A stretch of DNA of 64,000 bases, from assembly GCA_029783825.1 (NCBI GenBank), contig JAREIK010001468.1, positions 5,365,761-5,429,760 of the forward strand, in the 5' to 3' direction. Position 1 is the first letter of the stretch, and every line of letters starts with the position of its first letter. Under the pieces are notes generated by a model, which saw nothing but the letters and a program-made list of their open reading frames with translations, had not been told where the DNA came from and did no database searches. This stretch comes from Sapria himalayana. Lineage: Eukaryota; Streptophyta; Magnoliopsida; Malpighiales; Rafflesiaceae. The translations under genes and the position numbers were made by a program. Positions 60,785-64,000 of this stretch are shown in pieces.

Positions 60785-61924
60785 AATAATTGATTTGTGA
60801 GAGAATATCTTTGAAATTACTATAGTCGTGATGGTGAAATAACTATGATCTTAAAAGAAATCAGGCAAGAACAATGTTTTAAAAGATAAAAAGCATTACG
60901 CAAAATATTTTCATGTGTGTGAGGCAAGGCATAACCTTTTTTGTGATTATAAATATAATTAATAAATATTTTATAATAAATTAAAAATATAATAAATTAA
61001 TATGAAATACTATAATAAATATTTTATAATATATTATATTTTAATAAATTTTAAATAATTTTATAATTATCAAATTAAAAATTTAAATTTATTTTTTTAT
61101 TACAAATTTATAATACATTGTATTAAAATTTCAACTCTCACTTGCCTCTCCCAATGCCACTCTCTCCTTTCCTTCGCACATTCCCTTGCCCCTCTCCCCT
61201 CACCCTCGCCCCTCTCACCTGCTCCAAGAAAAGCTCAATGGAACTTCATGGAGGCCCTTGTTGGAGCTCGAGGAGCTCTTTAACGCACACATGAAAAATA
61301 CTTTTTAAAACATTGAGCAAGAAAATGTAAGCCATGGTACTTTTGCCAAGGCTTGGTTGAATTTGTGATTCATGTACACCGTTAATAACTATGGGCGTGA
61401 TGGTGTTGCACACTGCATGCGGCCCCTAGTTGGTTGTTTATGATAAAGCTGAAATCTAGAGTGGAGTAAGTTGAGGCTATAATGAACGTTCATGGTGGCT
61501 CATTGCCGCCCCAATTTCTACACGTTGCTTAAGAGAGTTGCGACATAGCTTGGAGTGGCTTCTCATGGAAGGCTTTTCAAAACCAAGCAACTTTATCTTT
61601 CTCCCGTTCTTGTACCATCATGATCTATTTAAAAGAATGATATTTTATTTTATTTTATGCAGATATTCTCCCTAAATAGGTTAGGTGAAAAAATTTTGTT
61701 ATTATTTTTGTTGTTATTATTTCTAAGATGATTATGGAAGAATGTTTCTTTAAATTTTTTATCATTATTCTTAATAGTAGGTTAGAGAAGAATATTTCTC
61801 AACTTTTTTGTGGATATTCTCAATAAGTCTACAAGAAGAAAATATTATTTCAATTCTTGTTTTTATTCTCTCCAAGTTAGCTAGGGGAGAATGCTTCATG
61901 GTTACTTTTTCAATAATATTTTAA

Positions 61925-64000
61925 TAGAGGTATCAACTAGGGTGAAATGCCGGTGACATGGCAAGGTTCAATCGTGCCTAGCCTGGCACGACATGGTCCA
62001 TAAACATGTCTGGTACTGGACCGTGCCACCCCAGGCACGATTCATGCTGTGCGGGGCAGGCACGAGTTGTGCCACGTGCCAAGATAGGCCCAACCAGTGT
62101 GCCTGGCATGTTCCAAAGGCCCATGGACCCAATACCGGCTATGGGTCACGAGTCAAGTCCCAAAGGGTGATTGCCAGACAAGGATGGTCAAGCACAACCC
62201 TAGACTTGGTCATGTCACCATGTCATGATGGGTCAACCAACTGGTTCATATGTCGTGACAAGCACGACACGGCAAAATGGCCATCCTTCACTCAAATGGG
62301 CCTTGCCGTGCTGTCAGAGCACATTTGACACGTATATATTTACATTGGCAATATTAATAGTTCAACCTGACTTGTAATTTTTTTTTATCTTATCTCAGTA
62401 CAATATATTTTTTAGTTTATGTTTTTTACTTATGTTTTTGATAAGAACACTCAACTAGTTGGCAATCATAATCAATATACTCCTCTATATAAGTGAGTTG
62501 AATGTATTATTGAAACATTGAAATAAGTTAAATTTTATTTATCTCAAACTTCTTTAGTTTTGTATTACAATATTAAAATAAACATATTTGTCAAAACTAT
62601 TAAAAATAGTCGCTTAGAAAAAAAATTTCATGTAAATTATATATATCACATAATTAATATAATTGTAAAAACCAGCATAAAAATTTTCATCTTATTAAAA
62701 AATAAGCAAAATATTAAAAAATATATTAATAAAGCTAATTACAAGAGTTTCACACTTTATGAGTAAAGCAGACAAAAAAAACCAAATAAAAATCAGATAT
62801 CATTGAAATTATACATATCTTATATTTAATTAGTATTAGATACCAACATATGATATCTAACTATATTAATAATAAAATTCAAAAAATAATAATTGACAAA
62901 TCATATTATAACATTAATTTCAGTTTTGAAATTTTTTAAAGTCTCTTTTTATACGACGAAAATGTTTATATGTATACATCTTAACCATATCCATGACACT
63001 TAGATTCATATGTAATATTAATAGTCTTTTTTATAAATATAGAGAATACCTAAACTTTTATGTCATAATAATTGAGATGAAAATAAACTATTTTAAATAT
63101 TAATCATCCATTATATCTATTTATTACATGATTGCCTGTATTGATTATAAAATTAAATAACAAAGAATTAAAAATATTATCAAATATATTCACATATATG
63201 AACCAACCACAAAATCAAAATAATGAGATTGATGAATAATTAAATAATTTATTTAAAAAATATAAAAATAAATATAATAATTTTAACAAACCTCAAAGTA
63301 TAAAGATCGACAACGTACTAAGAAAATAATTTTTCAATACAGTTAACTAAAAACAAACGATAAAAATGGCCATCAAATATAAATGATCGTTCATATAATA
63401 ACATTAAAAATTGTGTGTATGAAAGCAAGTAAATTCATCTTTCAAATATTATTTAAAATGACATGTAATATACTGACTCATCTAATATTTAGCATTATAT
63501 TAGAGTCTAATTTTTCTAACTATAAATATAATTTCAGATATAAGCATACTACACCCAGATATTATTGAAACTCTATCATACTTAAAATTAAAAAAATATA
63601 AATATAAATTTCACAATAAAGTAAAAAAACTACAATTAAATGATGATATTCACAAAAATAATGATATCAACTCTTTGAGATGAAACAAACCAAATCAAAC
63701 AAAAATTTATGTTATTACTAGTGATATTGCACTATCATGCCTAAATTTATATTTTTTTTTATCTTTGAATTTTGTATGCAAAGTCACAAATAAATATAAA
63801 TTTAAATTTTAAATACAAACAGACATATATTTTTTATTGCATTTCTATATATAGATTTACATGTGAAGATATGCAATTTAAATTTTAAAAATAATTTTAA
63901 AAATTTAATTTATACATATAATATATATATGTATATATATTATTACATATTATTAATATTACATATGACAATAGCATATTGCATTTCTATATATAGCTTA
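61925..64000 (+). mobile_element. hAT element E (partner of D)
   Basis: Begins TAGAGGTATCAACTAGGG with a GC-rich head to about 62335, then an AT-rich transposase region. The right end is outside the window. Its left flank (GGTTACTTTTTCAATAATATT) is shared with D, so the element was present before duplication. Confidence 0.75.
62520..63660 (+). pseudogene. hAT transposase remnant of element E
   Basis: Reads INIFVKTIKNSRLEKKFHVN then YIYHIINIIVKTSIKI, matching INIFVRNI and FHVRYICHVINLIIQ of element B, and later ILTHLIFSIILESNFS with NFRYKHTTPRYY, matching the dimerisation block. Strongly A/T-shifted with many stops. Confidence 0.7.

Larger units (their letters stand above)
60785..64000 (-). 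repeat. Right arm of the large inverted duplication (continues past the window)
   Basis: Reverse complement of 36547-40445 without the Mutator-like insert. Similarity is still clear at the final bases of the window (TAAGCTAT..., GCAATATGCTATTGTCATATG on the minus strand), so the duplication is longer than what is seen. It lies in the kinesin intron on the 5' side of the last large exon. Confidence 0.85.

Overview
The window is nuclear DNA of a flowering plant. It is very AT-rich, its few real exons are separated by kilobase-scale introns, and most of the rest is decayed transposable elements of plant type: Ty1/copia, hAT, LINE, Mutator-like and Tourist-like. I cannot name the clade. Only parts of two host genes are supported, plus one broken copy of a gene 5' end. 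Most open reading frames in the window are chance frames in AT-rich or GC-rich repeat DNA.

Left part (1-21 kb). A minus-strand gene for a C3HC-type zinc-finger (NIPA/ZC3HC1-like) protein is represented by exon 1 (20514-20432) and exon 2 (3537-3354). Their splice phases agree exactly, which implies an intron of about 16.9 kb. That intron holds a copia remnant with a readable reverse-transcriptase core (4.2-7.4 kb), a minus-strand hAT transposase split by a second hAT element (9.85-11.94 kb), a hAT-type MITE (12.5-13.3 kb), a minus-strand LINE endonuclease (14.2-14.9 kb) and a copia element with both LTR ends (15.96-20.03 kb). Exon 3 and onward must lie left of base 1.

Middle (21-35 kb). A plus-strand copia element (21.9-30.2 kb) has two LTRs of about 1.1 kb. 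A 3.4-kb hAT element sits inside its 3' LTR. Then come a possible gypsy fragment, a short non-autonomous hAT element with a good target duplication (32.5-33.1 kb) and a Tourist-like MITE (34.7-35.0 kb).

Kinesin region (35-64 kb). The last large exon of a kinesin-8 gene (KIN-8A type) is on the minus strand at 57527-56460. A broken copy of the first exon of the same gene, with start ATG changed to GTG and two in-frame stops, is on the plus strand at 35211-35793. Between and beyond them lies a large inverted duplication: 36547-40445 is repeated in reverse at 60785-64000 and runs off the window. Both arms carry the same old hAT element and the same flanking DNA. I infer that an intronic and 5' part of the kinesin gene was duplicated in inverted orientation, and that the working 5' exons lie beyond base 64000. 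The segment between the arms holds a stack of GC-rich hAT ends (40.8-42.05 kb), a copia relic with gag next to RNase H (42.8-43.5 kb), eight near-identical 241-bp tandem repeats (44.76-46.69 kb), a full-length hAT element inserted in an older relative (47.5-53.6 kb), a Tourist-like MITE and another copia relic.

I see no tRNA, rRNA, CRISPR array or bacterial-type operon. The points most worth following are the inverted kinesin duplication, the very large phase-matched intron, repeated hAT-into-hAT nesting, and the tandem array.
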